Shown piece after piece: positions 1-8,523 of a stretch of DNA of 64,000 nt; position 1 is the first letter of the stretch; every line of letters starts with the position of its first letter. The stretch covers positions 1-64,000 of the forward strand of contig JAWOIO010000127.1 of the NCBI GenBank assembly GCA_046484625.1, read 5' to 3'. The notes under the pieces are model-generated. The model did no database searches, had not been told where the DNA came from, and worked only from the letters and a program-made list of their open reading frames with translations. Source of the stretch: DASUAO01 sp046484625 (lineage in GTDB: Bacteria; Actinomycetota; Acidimicrobiia; IMCC26256; PALSA-555). The translations under genes were made by a program, and so were the position numbers.

Positions 1-1
1 G

Positions 2-301
2 AACGGTCCCGGCGAAGCACGTGAGGCGGACCTCGGCATCGCGGCCGGCCGCGGGCGCGGCCACCTCTTCGTGAAGGGCAAGGTCGTCCGGGTCGTCCCG
101 GAGGCGGAGATGGTCGACGCGCTCGTCGAGGCCGCGAAGCGGATCATGGACGAGGGGATCGACGCCGTGCTCGCGGACGCCGACGAGGACGCCGAGCGGA
201 TCGCGGCCGAGACCCGCGACGAGCTGCTCCAGATCCAGGGCACCGACGCCAACCACGACGCCGAGAAGATCGCCAAGATCCGTGAGGTCGCCGAGTCCTG
301 A
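2..301 (+). CDS. ispG: 4-hydroxy-3-methylbut-2-enyl diphosphate synthase (IspG/GcpE), C-terminal part
   Basis: The frame is open from base 2 and ends at TGA 299-301; the N-terminal TIM-barrel part lies before the window. The 99 visible residues begin NGPGEAREADLGIAAG and run into HLFVKG and VVPEAEMVDALVE, the C-terminal signature of IspG. This [4Fe-4S] enzyme of the MEP isoprenoid pathway reduces methylerythritol cyclodiphosphate to HMBPP. After the family's usual end (about visible residue 55) there is an extra acidic, Ala-rich tail of about 44 residues. The ispG-proS proximity is common in actinobacteria; here four reverse-strand genes lie between them. The family call is secure; the tail has no assigned role. 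Confidence 0.9.
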   Translation, partial: NGPGEAREADLGIAAGRGRGHLFVKGKVVRVVPEAEMVDALVEAAKRIMDEGIDAVLADADEDAERIAAETRDELLQIQGTDANHDAEKIAKIREVAES

Positions 302-312
302 TCGGCCTGCGT

Positions 313-328
313 GCTGCGTCAGCGCAGC
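313..328. terminator. Weak hairpin between convergent ispG and SLC13 gene
   Basis: GCTGCG/CGCAGC with a TCAG loop sits in the gap between the two converging stop codons and overlaps the permease stop. The stem is only 6 bp and has no T-tract, so a termination role is tentative. Confidence 0.3.
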
Positions 329-2109
329 GGGAACACGATCGGGATCAGCACGAGCGACGCCACGAAGGTGATGAGCGTCAGCGGTGCGCCGAGCCGGGTG
401 AAGTCCCGGAACTTGTAGCCGCCCATGCCGAAGACGAGCAGGTTGGTCTGGTAGCCGATCGGGGTGAGGAACGAGCACGACGCGCCGATGATGATCGCCA
501 GCACGAACGGGCGGAACGCGAGCCCACTCCCTGCCGCGGTGGCCAGCGCCACCGGGAACATGAGCACCGCCGCCGCGTTGTTCGACAGGAGCTCGGTCAG
601 GATCATGGTGGCGAGCAGGACGCCCGCGAGGACGCCGATGTCGCCGAGCGGCGTGGTGAGGTCGACGAGGCCGCGGGCGATCTCCGCGGCGAGGCCGCTC
701 TCCTGCATCGCGGCGCCGAGCCCGAAGCTCGCCGCGATCAGCACCACGATGTCGAAGTTCACGGCGCGGCGCGCCTCAGCCGGAGTGATCGCGCCGACGG
801 CGAGGCACGCGAGCGCCGCGAGCAACGACGTCTTCAGCAGGCTCAGCACACCGGTGCCCGAGACGACGACGAGCGCCAGGGTGATGAGCTCGACGGCTCG
901 GGCGCGGTTGCGCCGCAACGGTGCGCCACCCTCCACGGCCGAGACGAGGAGGAAGTCGTCGCGGCCGCGCCACCGGCGCGCGAAGTCCGGATCGCCGAGC
1001 ACGAGCATCAGGTCGCCGGGCCGGAGCCGCACTTCGCCGAGCTTGGCGACGAGGCGCTCGGCCGAGCGGTGGATGGCGATGACCGCGGCGCCGTAGCGGG
1101 CCCGGAAGTCGACCTCCTTCAGGGTCGAGCCGATGAGCGGCGAGCCCTCGGCCACGACCACCTCGAACGTGGCGCCGGCGCTCTCCGAGAGCGAGAAGTG
1201 CTGCTGACCGGCGGGCACCAGCCCCGCGAGCTTCTGGAGGTCGAGCACCCGACCGATGTTCCCCGCGAACATGAGGCGGTCGCCGTCGACGAGGACCTCG
1301 TCCGGCGAGACGGGCCCGAGGTGACGCCCGCCGCGTTCGATCTCGACCAGGTAGACGCCGACCAGGTTCCGCAGCCCCGCGTCGGTGATCGTGCGCCCGA
1401 CCAGGGGGCTCGACGGCTCGACGAGCATCTCGACCGTGTACTCGCGCTCGCCACCTTCGTCGATCTCGCCGGGTGAGCGCCGGCGGGGGAGCAGGATCGG
1501 CGTGAGGAGCACGAGCGCGAGCACGCCGATGAGCGCGATCGGCAGGCCCACCGGTGTGATCTCGAAGACGTCGAGCGGCACGCGCCCCGACTCGGTCAGC
1601 AGTCCACTGACCGTCACGTTCGTCGACGTGCCGATGACCGTGATGACGCCGCCGAAGACGGCCGCGAAGCTGAAGGGCATCAGGAACCGGGAGGGGGAGC
1701 GGCCCGTGCGCCGGGCCCACGCGACGATGCGCGGCGCGACCATGCTCACGAGTGGTGTGTTCGCGATGAGTCCGGAGGCGAGCGCCCCGGGTGCGACGAC
1801 CCGCGCGAGGTCACGGCGTTCGCCGCCCGACCCGTTCGGTTCCCGTCGCCGCCCGCCGAGGATGCGCTCGGTGAGCCCCTGGAGCGCGCCGGTGGTCTCG
1901 GTCGCGCCGGCGAGGACGTAGAGCGCGGCGACGGTGATCGGAGCCGCGTTCGAGAACCCGGAGAACGCCTGCGCCTCGTCGATCGTCTCGCCGACCATCA
2001 ACACGATGACGGCCGAGAGCATCACGACCGACGGCTGGACGCGTTCGCTCACCATCAAGGCGATGGTGACGACGACCACTGCGAGCGTGAACCAGGCGTC
2101 GGCCGACAC
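319..2109 (-). CDS. SLC13 family permease with two TrkA-C (RCK_C) domains
   Basis: A 596-residue integral membrane protein. N-terminal hydrophobic segments (residues 1-220) and a C-terminal set (about 400-596) flank a soluble middle (about 225-390) made of two RCK_C/TrkA-C repeats, visible as paired GDRLMFAG- and GDLMLVLG-like segments. The sodium/anion motif halves appear as GTSTN in the first membrane block and SNNAAA in the second. The family imports dicarboxylates, sulfate or similar anions; the substrate cannot be read here. It starts at GTG 2109, 9 bp after the gatD stop, as the last gene of a four-gene reverse operon. Its link to peptidoglycan amidation is positional only. Confidence 0.85.
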   Translation of the reverse strand: MSADAWFTLAVVVVTIALMVSERVQPSVVMLSAVIVLMVGETIDEAQAFSGFSNAAPITVAALYVLAGATETTGALQGLTERILGGRRREPNGSGGERRDLARVVAPGALASGLIANTPLVSMVAPRIVAWARRTGRSPSRFLMPFSFAAVFGGVITVIGTSTNVTVSGLLTESGRVPLDVFEITPVGLPIALIGVLALVLLTPILLPRRRSPGEIDEGGEREYTVEMLVEPSSPLVGRTITDAGLRNLVGVYLVEIERGGRHLGPVSPDEVLVDGDRLMFAGNIGRVLDLQKLAGLVPAGQQHFSLSESAGATFEVVVAEGSPLIGSTLKEVDFRARYGAAVIAIHRSAERLVAKLGEVRLRPGDLMLVLGDPDFARRWRGRDDFLLVSAVEGGAPLRRNRARAVELITLALVVVSGTGVLSLLKTSLLAALACLAVGAITPAEARRAVNFDIVVLIAASFGLGAAMQESGLAAEIARGLVDLTTPLGDIGVLAGVLLATMILTELLSNNAAAVLMFPVALATAAGSGLAFRPFVLAIIIGASCSFLTPIGYQTNLLVFGMGGYKFRDFTRLGAPLTLITFVASLVLIPIVFPLR

Positions 2110-2118
2110 GGCTCCGCC

Positions 2119-2925
2119 TCAGCCCCGGGCCAGCGCGCGCGACTGGAGCCAGCGCCGGAGCCCGCGGGCGCTGCCGGCCCGGATGCGGGCGTCGTGCAGC
2201 CGGTCCTCGATCGGCGACGGCAGTGACGTGAGCGGGCCGACGACCCACTCGAGCAGGCGATCGGCGAGCTCGGGATTCCGGGGGAGCACGGGGCCGTGGA
2301 GGTACGTGCCGACGAGGTGCTCGGCGAGCGCGCCGTCGACGCCGGAGCCGTCGCCGTTCCCCCCACCGGTGACGACCCGGCCGAGCGGCTCGACCCCGTC
2401 GCCCAGCGTGGTGCGCCCGCCGTGGTTCTCGAACCCGGTGAGGGTCGGGGGCGGGCCGGACGGACCCCACACCTCGGACGCGGTCGGTTCGACGACGACC
2501 TCCCCGATCAGGCGGTCGGGCCCGGGGCTCGTGGCCATGTCGACGAGACCGATGCCGTCGAGCACCACGCCGTCGGCGGTCTCGTAGCGGTGCCCGACCA
2601 GCTGGAAGCCGGCACAGACCGCCAGGACCACGGCTCCGCCGTCGCGCGCGCGGGCGACCGCCGCGCGCGACGCGCGCATCCCGTCGGCAGCCATCAGCTG
2701 GGGATCGTCCTCGCCGCCGCCGAACAAGTAGACGTCGAGGTCGCCGGGGATCGGGCTCCCGGCCGCCACCTCGACGAGCTCGGCCGGGATCCCCCGCCAG
2801 ACGCATCGCTGCACGAGCACCACCGCGTTGCCCCGGTCGCCGTACGTCCCGAGCAGCTCGGGGTACACGAGACCGACCCGGACGGACGAGGTGCGGCCGG
2901 CGGCCGTCGTGCTCGGGCCCGTCAC
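2119..2925 (-). CDS. gatD: Lipid II isoglutaminyl synthase, glutaminase subunit GatD
   Basis: A 268-residue class I glutamine amidotransferase. The nucleophile is Cys104 in LAVCAGFQL, and the likely catalytic His is in GTYLHGP near residue 210. GatD supplies ammonia to MurT, which amidates the D-Glu of the lipid II stem peptide to D-isoglutamine at the cytoplasmic membrane. It starts at GTG 2925, overlapping the murT stop by four bases (GTGA), so the two subunits are translationally coupled. Cobyric acid synthase glutaminase domains look similar, but the MurT partner next door decides the call. Confidence 0.9.
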   Translation of the reverse strand: MTGPSTTAAGRTSSVRVGLVYPELLGTYGDRGNAVVLVQRCVWRGIPAELVEVAAGSPIPGDLDVYLFGGGEDDPQLMAADGMRASRAAVARARDGGAVVLAVCAGFQLVGHRYETADGVVLDGIGLVDMATSPGPDRLIGEVVVEPTASEVWGPSGPPPTLTGFENHGGRTTLGDGVEPLGRVVTGGGNGDGSGVDGALAEHLVGTYLHGPVLPRNPELADRLLEWVVGPLTSLPSPIEDRLHDARIRAGSARGLRRWLQSRALARG

Positions 2926-4181
2926 TGCTCGTCCCCGAACTTCCGGTAGAGGGACGAGAACTGCGTGTACGACGCCACGATGTGGACGTCATCGCCGGGC
3001 AGGGCCCGGGCGGCGGCGAGGGCATCGGGCTCCACCACGTGCTCCACGCCCGCGTACTTCAGGCGCACCGCCACATCGAGGCAGCGGTCACCGGCTGCCG
3101 CGGTGGGGCGGTCGCGCAGCAGCTCGTAGGGGACGTCCCAGAGCCACGAAGGGTCCTTCCCGTCGGCGACACGCGCGTTCACCGCGATCACGACGGGGCT
3201 GTCCGTCACGGCGAGGTGATGGAGCACCTCACTCCACCCGGCCGGGTTCTTCGCGAGCAGCACGCGTGCGGAGCGGCCGTCGTCGAGTGGTACTCGCATG
3301 TAGCGGCCCGCGACCGAGGTCACGGTCCCGGCCGCGGCGGCCGCGTCGACGGGGTCGACGCCCAGGTGCACCGCGGCCGAGACGGAGAGCGCCGCGTTCG
3401 CGAGGTTCCAGCGTCCGGGGAGCGAGAGCGCGAGCGGGACGCGGCGTTCGTCGGCCGTACCGACGTCGAGGACGAGCATCTCGCCGTCGAGGTGATGCGT
3501 GGCATCGGGCTGCGCGAACCCGCATCCGCCCGACGCGGTCGGGCAGTCGAACCGGACGTCGTCCCAGTGCAAGAGCGCGCCGCATGACGGGCATGTCGCC
3601 GCGTCCTGGCGCCAGCCGAGGCCGAGCGCGACCCAGGTGACCGCGGCGGGCTGTGCGGCCCAGACGACGTGGGGGTCGGAGGCGTTGGCGATCACGGAGA
3701 TGCCGGGATGGTCCGTCGTCACCTTCCGCCAGGCGTCGCCCACGGCGTGCACCTCGCCGTAGCGGTCGAGCTGGTCGCGGCTGAGGTTGCCGAAGACGAG
3801 CAGCCGCGCGGCGAGTGGATCGACGACCCTGGGCACGACTCGCTCGTCGACCTCGAGGATCGCGTCACCGGGAGCCGTCGCGCTCGCGAGGGTCGGGGCG
3901 ATCCCGGACGTGAGGTTCGCGCCGGTGGAGTTGGTCACGAGCGAGCGACCGGAGGCGGCAACCGCGGCCGCGAGGAACCGCGTCGTGGTGGTCTTGCCGT
4001 TGGTCGCCGACACGAGGGTGACGCGATGGCCCTTCGCGAGCTGCGCGAGCAGATCGGGCGCGATCAGGTTCATCACCCGTCCACTGATCGTCGCGCCCTG
4101 ACCGCGGCCGGTCGCGCGCGACAGCCACCCCGTCGCCCGACCGGCGCCCACGGCGAGGCGCGTCCGCATGGTGCGCGTCAT
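2922..4181 (-). CDS. murT: Lipid II isoglutaminyl synthase, Mur-ligase subunit MurT
   Basis: A 419-residue Mur-ligase-like ATPase. The P-loop is SATNGKTTTT (GKT at residues 62-64). A CxxC...C...C zinc ribbon (CPSCG ... DCP ... GCGF) lies inside the central domain, the feature that separates MurT from MurC-F. The C-terminal region matches the DUF1727 type. It activates the D-Glu carboxylate of lipid II for amidation by GatD. I chose ATG 4181 (MTRTMRTRLA) rather than a 104-residue upstream extension, because the extension overlaps the methyltransferase and is Arg-rich shadow sequence. ATG 4181 makes an ATGA overlap with the upstream stop. Confidence 0.92.
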   Translation of the reverse strand: MTRTMRTRLAVGAGRATGWLSRATGRGQGATISGRVMNLIAPDLLAQLAKGHRVTLVSATNGKTTTTRFLAAAVAASGRSLVTNSTGANLTSGIAPTLASATAPGDAILEVDERVVPRVVDPLAARLLVFGNLSRDQLDRYGEVHAVGDAWRKVTTDHPGISVIANASDPHVVWAAQPAAVTWVALGLGWRQDAATCPSCGALLHWDDVRFDCPTASGGCGFAQPDATHHLDGEMLVLDVGTADERRVPLALSLPGRWNLANAALSVSAAVHLGVDPVDAAAAAGTVTSVAGRYMRVPLDDGRSARVLLAKNPAGWSEVLHHLAVTDSPVVIAVNARVADGKDPSWLWDVPYELLRDRPTAAAGDRCLDVAVRLKYAGVEHVVEPDALAAARALPGDDVHIVASYTQFSSLYRKFGDEQ

Positions 4182-4945
4182 GCGACGCGCTCGCACCAGT
4201 AGGCGTCGACGCGGTAGGGGATCGCGAACTCGGACCGTCCGGCGATCTCCGGATGGGTGTCGAGCACGTCGCGGACCTGGTCGAACACCGCGGCCTGCTC
4301 GGCGGGGGGCAGGACGGCAACATGGCTCACACCGGCGAACCGCGCGACCACTCCCTCGGCGTCCAGGACGTGCTCGTGGTGGAACGTCGCCTCGTGCAGC
4401 GGTCCGAAGCAGTGGCCGGCCTCGAGGGTCTCCTCCCGCCAGCCCTGGTCGTGCCACGGAGCGTGCTTCTCGACACGGTCCATGATCGACCACAAGGCGT
4501 CGGCCCAGTCGACGTTCCGCTCCCTGGTGTTGAAGACGAGCCCGAGCCGGCCCTCGACGCGCAGCACGCGTCGCAGCTCAGGCACGGCCACCTCGCCGTC
4601 GAACCAGTGGAACGCCTGCGCGACCGTCACGGCGTCGAGCGTCCCGTCGGCGAAGGGGAGCAACTCGGCCGTCGCCGCGACCGGGGGGACGACCGGGCAG
4701 GTGCGACGCAGGACCGCGGCCATGCCCTCGATCGGCTCGACGGCGAGGAGCCGGGCGCCGATGGGTTCGAGCAGTCGGGTGAGCTTGCCCGTCCCGGCTG
4801 CGAGGTCGCACACGCGTGCACCGGACGTGATCCGGCAGTGCTCCGCGAGCCACGCAACGGCGTCAGCGGGATAGGTGGGACGCGACCGCTCGTAGACGTC
4901 GGCGGTCGTGCCGAAGCCCTGCTGCGCGACATCGTGGACCGGCAT
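4178..4945 (-). CDS. Class I SAM-dependent methyltransferase
   Basis: A 255-residue protein. Motif I (VCDLAAGTGKLT, about residues 43-55), an acidic post-I position in LLAVEP and the FHWFD segment (about 110) place it in the UbiE/Methyltransf_11 group of small-molecule methyltransferases. The substrate is unknown. It heads the reverse operon methyltransferase-murT-gatD-SLC13 and overlaps murT by four bases. It is divergent from proS with a 90-bp gap. No Shine-Dalgarno is seen; a CAACAT hexamer ends 6 bases before the ATG, suggesting a leaderless mRNA. Confidence 0.85.
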   Translation of the reverse strand: MPVHDVAQQGFGTTADVYERSRPTYPADAVAWLAEHCRITSGARVCDLAAGTGKLTRLLEPIGARLLAVEPIEGMAAVLRRTCPVVPPVAATAELLPFADGTLDAVTVAQAFHWFDGEVAVPELRRVLRVEGRLGLVFNTRERNVDWADALWSIMDRVEKHAPWHDQGWREETLEAGHCFGPLHEATFHHEHVLDAEGVVARFAGVSHVAVLPPAEQAAVFDQVRDVLDTHPEIAGRSEFAIPYRVDAYWCERVA

Positions 4946-4951
4946 CAGTCG

Positions 4952-4957
4952 ATGTTG
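4952..4957 (-). promoter_or_regulatory. Possible -10 (CAACAT) of the methyltransferase-murT operon
   Basis: The hexamer deviates from TANNNT only at its first base and ends 6 bases before ATG 4945, the spacing seen at the clearer leaderless starts of this window. Confidence 0.4.
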
Positions 4958-5023
4958 CCAGACCCAGTGGGCGGCGGAGGCTGCCGGTCTCGATTGTTCC
5001 GGTGCTCCAGCGGAGCGGCCCGG

Positions 5024-5029
5024 TAGCGT
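5024..5029 (+). promoter_or_regulatory. -10 element TAGCGT, leaderless start of proS
   Basis: TAGCGT, then six bases, then ATG 5036. No purine-rich ribosome site fits in that gap, so transcription probably begins at the start codon. Confidence 0.6.
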
Positions 5030-5035
5030 GCGCCC

Positions 5036-6769
5036 ATGCGGATGTCACAGGCCTTCCTCCGGACCCTGCGTGAGGACCCCGCCGACGCCGAGATCTCGAG
5101 CCACCAGCTGCTCCTCCGGGGCGGCTTCATCCGCCGGCTGGCGAGCGGCGTCTACGCGTGGATGCCGCTCGGCCAACGGGTCCTCGCCAAGGTCGCCCAG
5201 ATCGTGCGCGAGGAGATGGACGCCGCCGGCGCCCAGGAGATGACGCTCCCGATCGCCCAGCCCCTCGAGCTGTGGGAGCGCTCCGGGCGCGACGAGACGT
5301 ACGGGCCGCTGATGTTCCGGCTCGAGGACCGCAAGGACGTCGGCTTCTGCCTCTCGCCGACCGCCGAGGAGGCGATCACGTCGATCGTCGCGGGTGAGCT
5401 GTCGAGCTACCGCGACCTCCCGGTGAACCTGTACCAGATCAACTGGAAGCACCGCGACGAGCTGCGCCCGCGCTTCGGGTTGCTCCGCGCCCGAGAGTTC
5501 CTCATGAAGGACGCCTACTCCTTCCACGTCGACGCCGACGACCTCCGTCGCACCTACCAGGACATGTACGACGCGTACCAGCGCGTGTTCGAGCGGTGCG
5601 CGCTGCGCTTCCGTCCGGTCGAGGCGCAAGCCGGCGAGATCGGCGGCGATGTCAACCACGAGTTCATGGCGGTCGCGGAGGTGGGCGAGGACGACTTCGT
5701 CTGGTGCCCGAGCTGCGACTACGCGGCCAACGTCGAGGCCGCGCGCCGCGAGAGCGAGCACTCCCGACTGCACACCGAGGTGCCCGCGGTCGATGCCGCG
5801 GCGCGCGAGCGAGTGCACACCCCCGAGATGCCCGGAATCCAGGGTGTTGCCGAGCACCTGGGGGTCGAAGCCTCCGAGATGCTGAAGTGCATCGCGTTCG
5901 ACGTCGACGGCGAGCTCGGCCTCGCGCTGGTGCCCGGTGACCGGGAGGTGAACGAGCACGCACTCGGACTCGCCGTCGCGCCTCGCACGGCGCGGCTGTA
6001 CGACGACGCCGACTTCGCGGCGCGCTCCGACCTCCCGCGTGGCTACATCGGTCCTGACTTCGGGGGCGCGGCGCTCGTGGTCGCCGACCCGCTCGTCGGC
6101 GAGGAGCGGCCGTGGGTCACAGGCGCGAACGAGACCGACCATCACGTCCGACACGTGGTCCTCGGGCGCGACTTCCGGGTCGACCTCTGGGCCGATCTGG
6201 TCTCGGTCGTCTCGGGTGATCCCTGTCCCCGGTGCGGCTCGGAGCTCTCGGTCGACCGTGGCATCGAGGTGGGCCACGTCTTCCAGCTCGGCACCAAGTA
6301 CGCAGAGGCCCTCGACGCGACGTACACCGACGAAGACGGCAACCGTCACCCGATGGTGATGGGCTGCTACGGCATCGGGGTCTCTCGGATCGTGGCGGCG
6401 ATCGTCGAGGAGCACCACGACGACGACGGCATGGTGTGGCCGGCCGCGCTCGCGCCGTACGACGTCCACCTCGTCGTGCTCCCCGGCCGGGGTGACGCGG
6501 CGGCCGGGGTGGTCGAGGCGGCCGATGCGCTCTACGAGTCCTTGACTGCCGCTGGGGCCCAGGTGCTCTACGACGACCGTGATGTCTCGCCCGGTATCAA
6601 GTTCGCCGACGCCGATCTCCTCGGCATGCCGGTACGGCTCACCCTCGGCGCGAAGGGCGTCGCGCGCGGGATCGTCGAGCGGCGCTCCCGCGCGACGGGA
6701 GAGGACGACGAGATCCCGCTCGACGGCGCGGTCGCGACACTCGTCGCCTCGAAGCCAGCTGTGGGGTAG
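5036..6769 (+). CDS. proS: Prolyl-tRNA synthetase (bacterial type with editing insertion)
   Basis: A 577-residue class II aminoacyl-tRNA synthetase that charges tRNA-Pro in the cytoplasm. Motif 1 lies near residues 40-75. Motif 2 is NLYQINWKHRDELRPRFGLLR (in part, about 130-150) followed by REFLMKDAYSFH. The YbaK/INS editing domain spans about 220-390, which identifies the long bacterial ProRS type. Motif 3 is MGCYGIGVSRI (about 440), and the anticodon-binding domain covers about 470-577. The start at ATG 5036 is supported by the -10 six bases upstream. ligC follows after 4 bp and is probably cotranscribed. Confidence 0.96.
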   Translation: MRMSQAFLRTLREDPADAEISSHQLLLRGGFIRRLASGVYAWMPLGQRVLAKVAQIVREEMDAAGAQEMTLPIAQPLELWERSGRDETYGPLMFRLEDRKDVGFCLSPTAEEAITSIVAGELSSYRDLPVNLYQINWKHRDELRPRFGLLRAREFLMKDAYSFHVDADDLRRTYQDMYDAYQRVFERCALRFRPVEAQAGEIGGDVNHEFMAVAEVGEDDFVWCPSCDYAANVEAARRESEHSRLHTEVPAVDAAARERVHTPEMPGIQGVAEHLGVEASEMLKCIAFDVDGELGLALVPGDREVNEHALGLAVAPRTARLYDDADFAARSDLPRGYIGPDFGGAALVVADPLVGEERPWVTGANETDHHVRHVVLGRDFRVDLWADLVSVVSGDPCPRCGSELSVDRGIEVGHVFQLGTKYAEALDATYTDEDGNRHPMVMGCYGIGVSRIVAAIVEEHHDDDGMVWPAALAPYDVHLVVLPGRGDAAAGVVEAADALYESLTAAGAQVLYDDRDVSPGIKFADADLLGMPVRLTLGAKGVARGIVERRSRATGEDDEIPLDGAVATLVASKPAVG

Positions 6770-6773
6770 TCGC

Positions 6774-7841
6774 GTGGCGCTCCCGGTCCCGGGTCCGGTC
6801 TCGCCGATGCTGGCGAAGCTCGTCCGCGACATGCCCGTCGGCGAGGGCTGGGCCTACGAGCCGAAATGGGACGGGTTCCGCTGCATCGTGTTCCGCGACG
6901 GCGACTCGGTGGAGCTCGGCAGCCGGAACGAGAAGCCGCTCACCCGGTACTTCCCCGAGATCCTCGAGCCGCTCAGAGCTGCGCTCCCCGAGCGCGCGGT
7001 GCTCGACGGCGAGCTGGTCATCGCGACCGACCACGGTCTCGACTTCGACCTCCTCTCGAACCGGATCCACCCGGCCGAGAGCCGGGTGGAGATGCTCGCA
7101 GGGGAGACCCCGGTGTCGTTCGTCGCGTTCGACCTGCTTGCCGTTGGCGACGAGGACGTGCGTGACGAGCCGTTCGCACACCGGCGGGCGCGACTCGCCG
7201 ACCTGCTCGCCGGTTCGACGTCGCCCGTGCACCTCACGCCCCTCACCACCGACGCGGCAACCGCACAGGGCTGGTTCGAGCGCTTCGAGGGCGCCGGCCT
7301 CGACGGGGTGATCGCCAAGCGCGTCGACGACCCGTACCGCGAGGGCAAGCGCACGATGCTCAAGATCAAGCACCTGCGCACCGCCGACTGCGCGGTCGCC
7401 GGTTACCGGCCGCACAAGGACGGCGACGGCGTGGGCTCGCTGCTGCTCGGCCTCTTCGACGACGCGGGCGTGCTGCACCACGTCGGCGTGGCGAGCAGCT
7501 TCAAGGCCGAGCTGCGGTCCCAGCTCGCCGAGGAGCTCGCGCCGTACGAGGAGCACGCGCTCGACGAGCATCCCTGGCGCGACTGGCAGCAGGAGGACGC
7601 GCAGGCCGGGTCGCGCATGCCGGGCGGGCAGAGCCGCTGGAACGCCAAGAAGGACCTGTCGTGGGTGCCGCTGCGGCTCGAGCTCGTCGCCGAGGTGGCG
7701 TTCGAGCACGTGCAGGGCGACCGCTTTCGTCACACCGCACGCTTCCAACGGTGGCGACCCGACCGCACGCCGGAGTCGTGCACCTACGCCCAGCTCGACA
7801 TCCCCGTCCCCGTCGAGCTCCACGAGGTGTTCGGCGTCTGA
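6774..7841 (+). CDS. ligC: ATP-dependent DNA ligase, LigC type
   Basis: A 355-residue two-domain ATP ligase. The adenylated lysine is K31 in EPKWDGFR, and the other nucleotidyltransferase motifs follow: a DGELV segment near residue 80, FVAFDLLAV, GVIAKRVDDPY and LKIKHLR. The C-terminal OB fold ends near LDIPVPVE. There is no polymerase or nuclease domain, so it resembles mycobacterial LigC, which acts in base-excision and gap repair, rather than multidomain LigD. Start GTG 6774 lies 4 bp after the proS stop; upstream in-frame codons are inside proS. The Prim-PolC-type polymerase nearby is its probable partner. A small GACGAG/CTCGTC hairpin follows the stop at 7840-7853. Confidence 0.88.
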   Translation: MALPVPGPVSPMLAKLVRDMPVGEGWAYEPKWDGFRCIVFRDGDSVELGSRNEKPLTRYFPEILEPLRAALPERAVLDGELVIATDHGLDFDLLSNRIHPAESRVEMLAGETPVSFVAFDLLAVGDEDVRDEPFAHRRARLADLLAGSTSPVHLTPLTTDAATAQGWFERFEGAGLDGVIAKRVDDPYREGKRTMLKIKHLRTADCAVAGYRPHKDGDGVGSLLLGLFDDAGVLHHVGVASSFKAELRSQLAEELAPYEEHALDEHPWRDWQQEDAQAGSRMPGGQSRWNAKKDLSWVPLRLELVAEVAFEHVQGDRFRHTARFQRWRPDRTPESCTYAQLDIPVPVELHEVFGV

Positions 7842-8085
7842 CGAGGTCTCGTCGTGACCTTCGGCCCTTTCGGGGCATCGTCGCGATCCGGACGATGGGA
7901 ATCATGGAGACGGAGACCGCGAGTCCGCCGAGGCTCCCGCCGGCGTGGTTCCGGCCGCCGGTCGACGGTGACGCCGGTGATCGTCCTCGAGCCGCGCGAC
8001 GAGACCAGTTGACCGCGCGACAGCTTCGCCCGTTCGGCGCGGCCCTACGCTGTTCCCCGCGGCACTCCCGTCGATTGCTCGAACC

Positions 8086-8092
8086 AAGGAGG
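8086..8092 (+). promoter_or_regulatory. Shine-Dalgarno AAGGAGG of the HPF-like gene
   Basis: A perfect AAGGAGG sits five bases before GTG 8098 and fixes that start. The 255-bp gap upstream (7842-8097) has no gene; it contains TACGCT at 8046-8051 as a possible -10. Confidence 0.75.
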
Positions 8093-8097
8093 TTCAG

Positions 8098-8448
8098 GTG
8101 CAGGTCGTAGTCAGGACGGACCGAGGTGTCGAAGGCAGTGACGAGCTGACCCGTGAGGTCGAGGCCGAGGTCGATTCGGCACTGTCACGGTACGGCGAGC
8201 GTCTCACGCGGGTGGAGGTCCACCTGGGCGACGAGAACGCCGGCAAGCACGGCGCCGACGACAAGCGCTGCACGGTGGAGGCGCGGCCCTCGGGCATGAA
8301 GCCGGTGGCGGTGACGCACCATGCCGCGACGTCGGCCGAAGCGCTCCGGGGCGCGCTCCGCAAGCTGCAGAGTCGGTTCGAGAGCACGTTCGGCCGGCTG
8401 GACGATCGCAAGGGCCGCGACTCGATCCGCCGCCACAAGGGCGACTGA
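8098..8448 (+). CDS. HPF/RaiA family ribosome-associated protein (short form)
   Basis: A 116-residue protein with the beta-alpha-beta-beta-beta-alpha pattern of the S30AE fold: MQVVVRTDRGVE, a helix with LSRYGERLTRVEVHLGDEN, a strand CTVEARPSG, and a C-terminal helix ALRGALRKLQSRFEST. Family members bind the 30S decoding region and promote hibernation or stress inactivation. There is no C-terminal dimerisation domain, so it is a short form. HPF is the likely class, but a divergent member with another role cannot be excluded. It is flanked by DNA-repair genes and closed by a strong hairpin. Confidence 0.7.
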   Translation: MQVVVRTDRGVEGSDELTREVEAEVDSALSRYGERLTRVEVHLGDENAGKHGADDKRCTVEARPSGMKPVAVTHHAATSAEALRGALRKLQSRFESTFGRLDDRKGRDSIRRHKGD

Positions 8449-8476
8449 CACAAGTCCGGCGACGACCCCGTTTCTC

Positions 8477-8519
8477 TTGGCGTCAGCAACCCGCTGTGAG
8501 AGCGGGTTGCTGACGCCAA
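8477..8519. terminator. Perfect 19-bp bidirectional hairpin
   Basis: Arms 8477-8495 (TTGGCGTCAGCAACCCGCT) and 8501-8519 are exact complements around a 5-base GTGAG loop. It lies between the converging HPF-like and Prim-PolC genes and carries T-rich sequence on both outer flanks, so it can end both transcripts. Confidence 0.85.
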
Positions 8520-8523
8520 AACC

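Noticed and set aside
4182..4493. N-terminal extension of MurT by 104 residues
   Set aside because: The extra part is Arg-rich shadow of the methyltransferase gene, and ATG 4181 gives a standard ATGA overlap.
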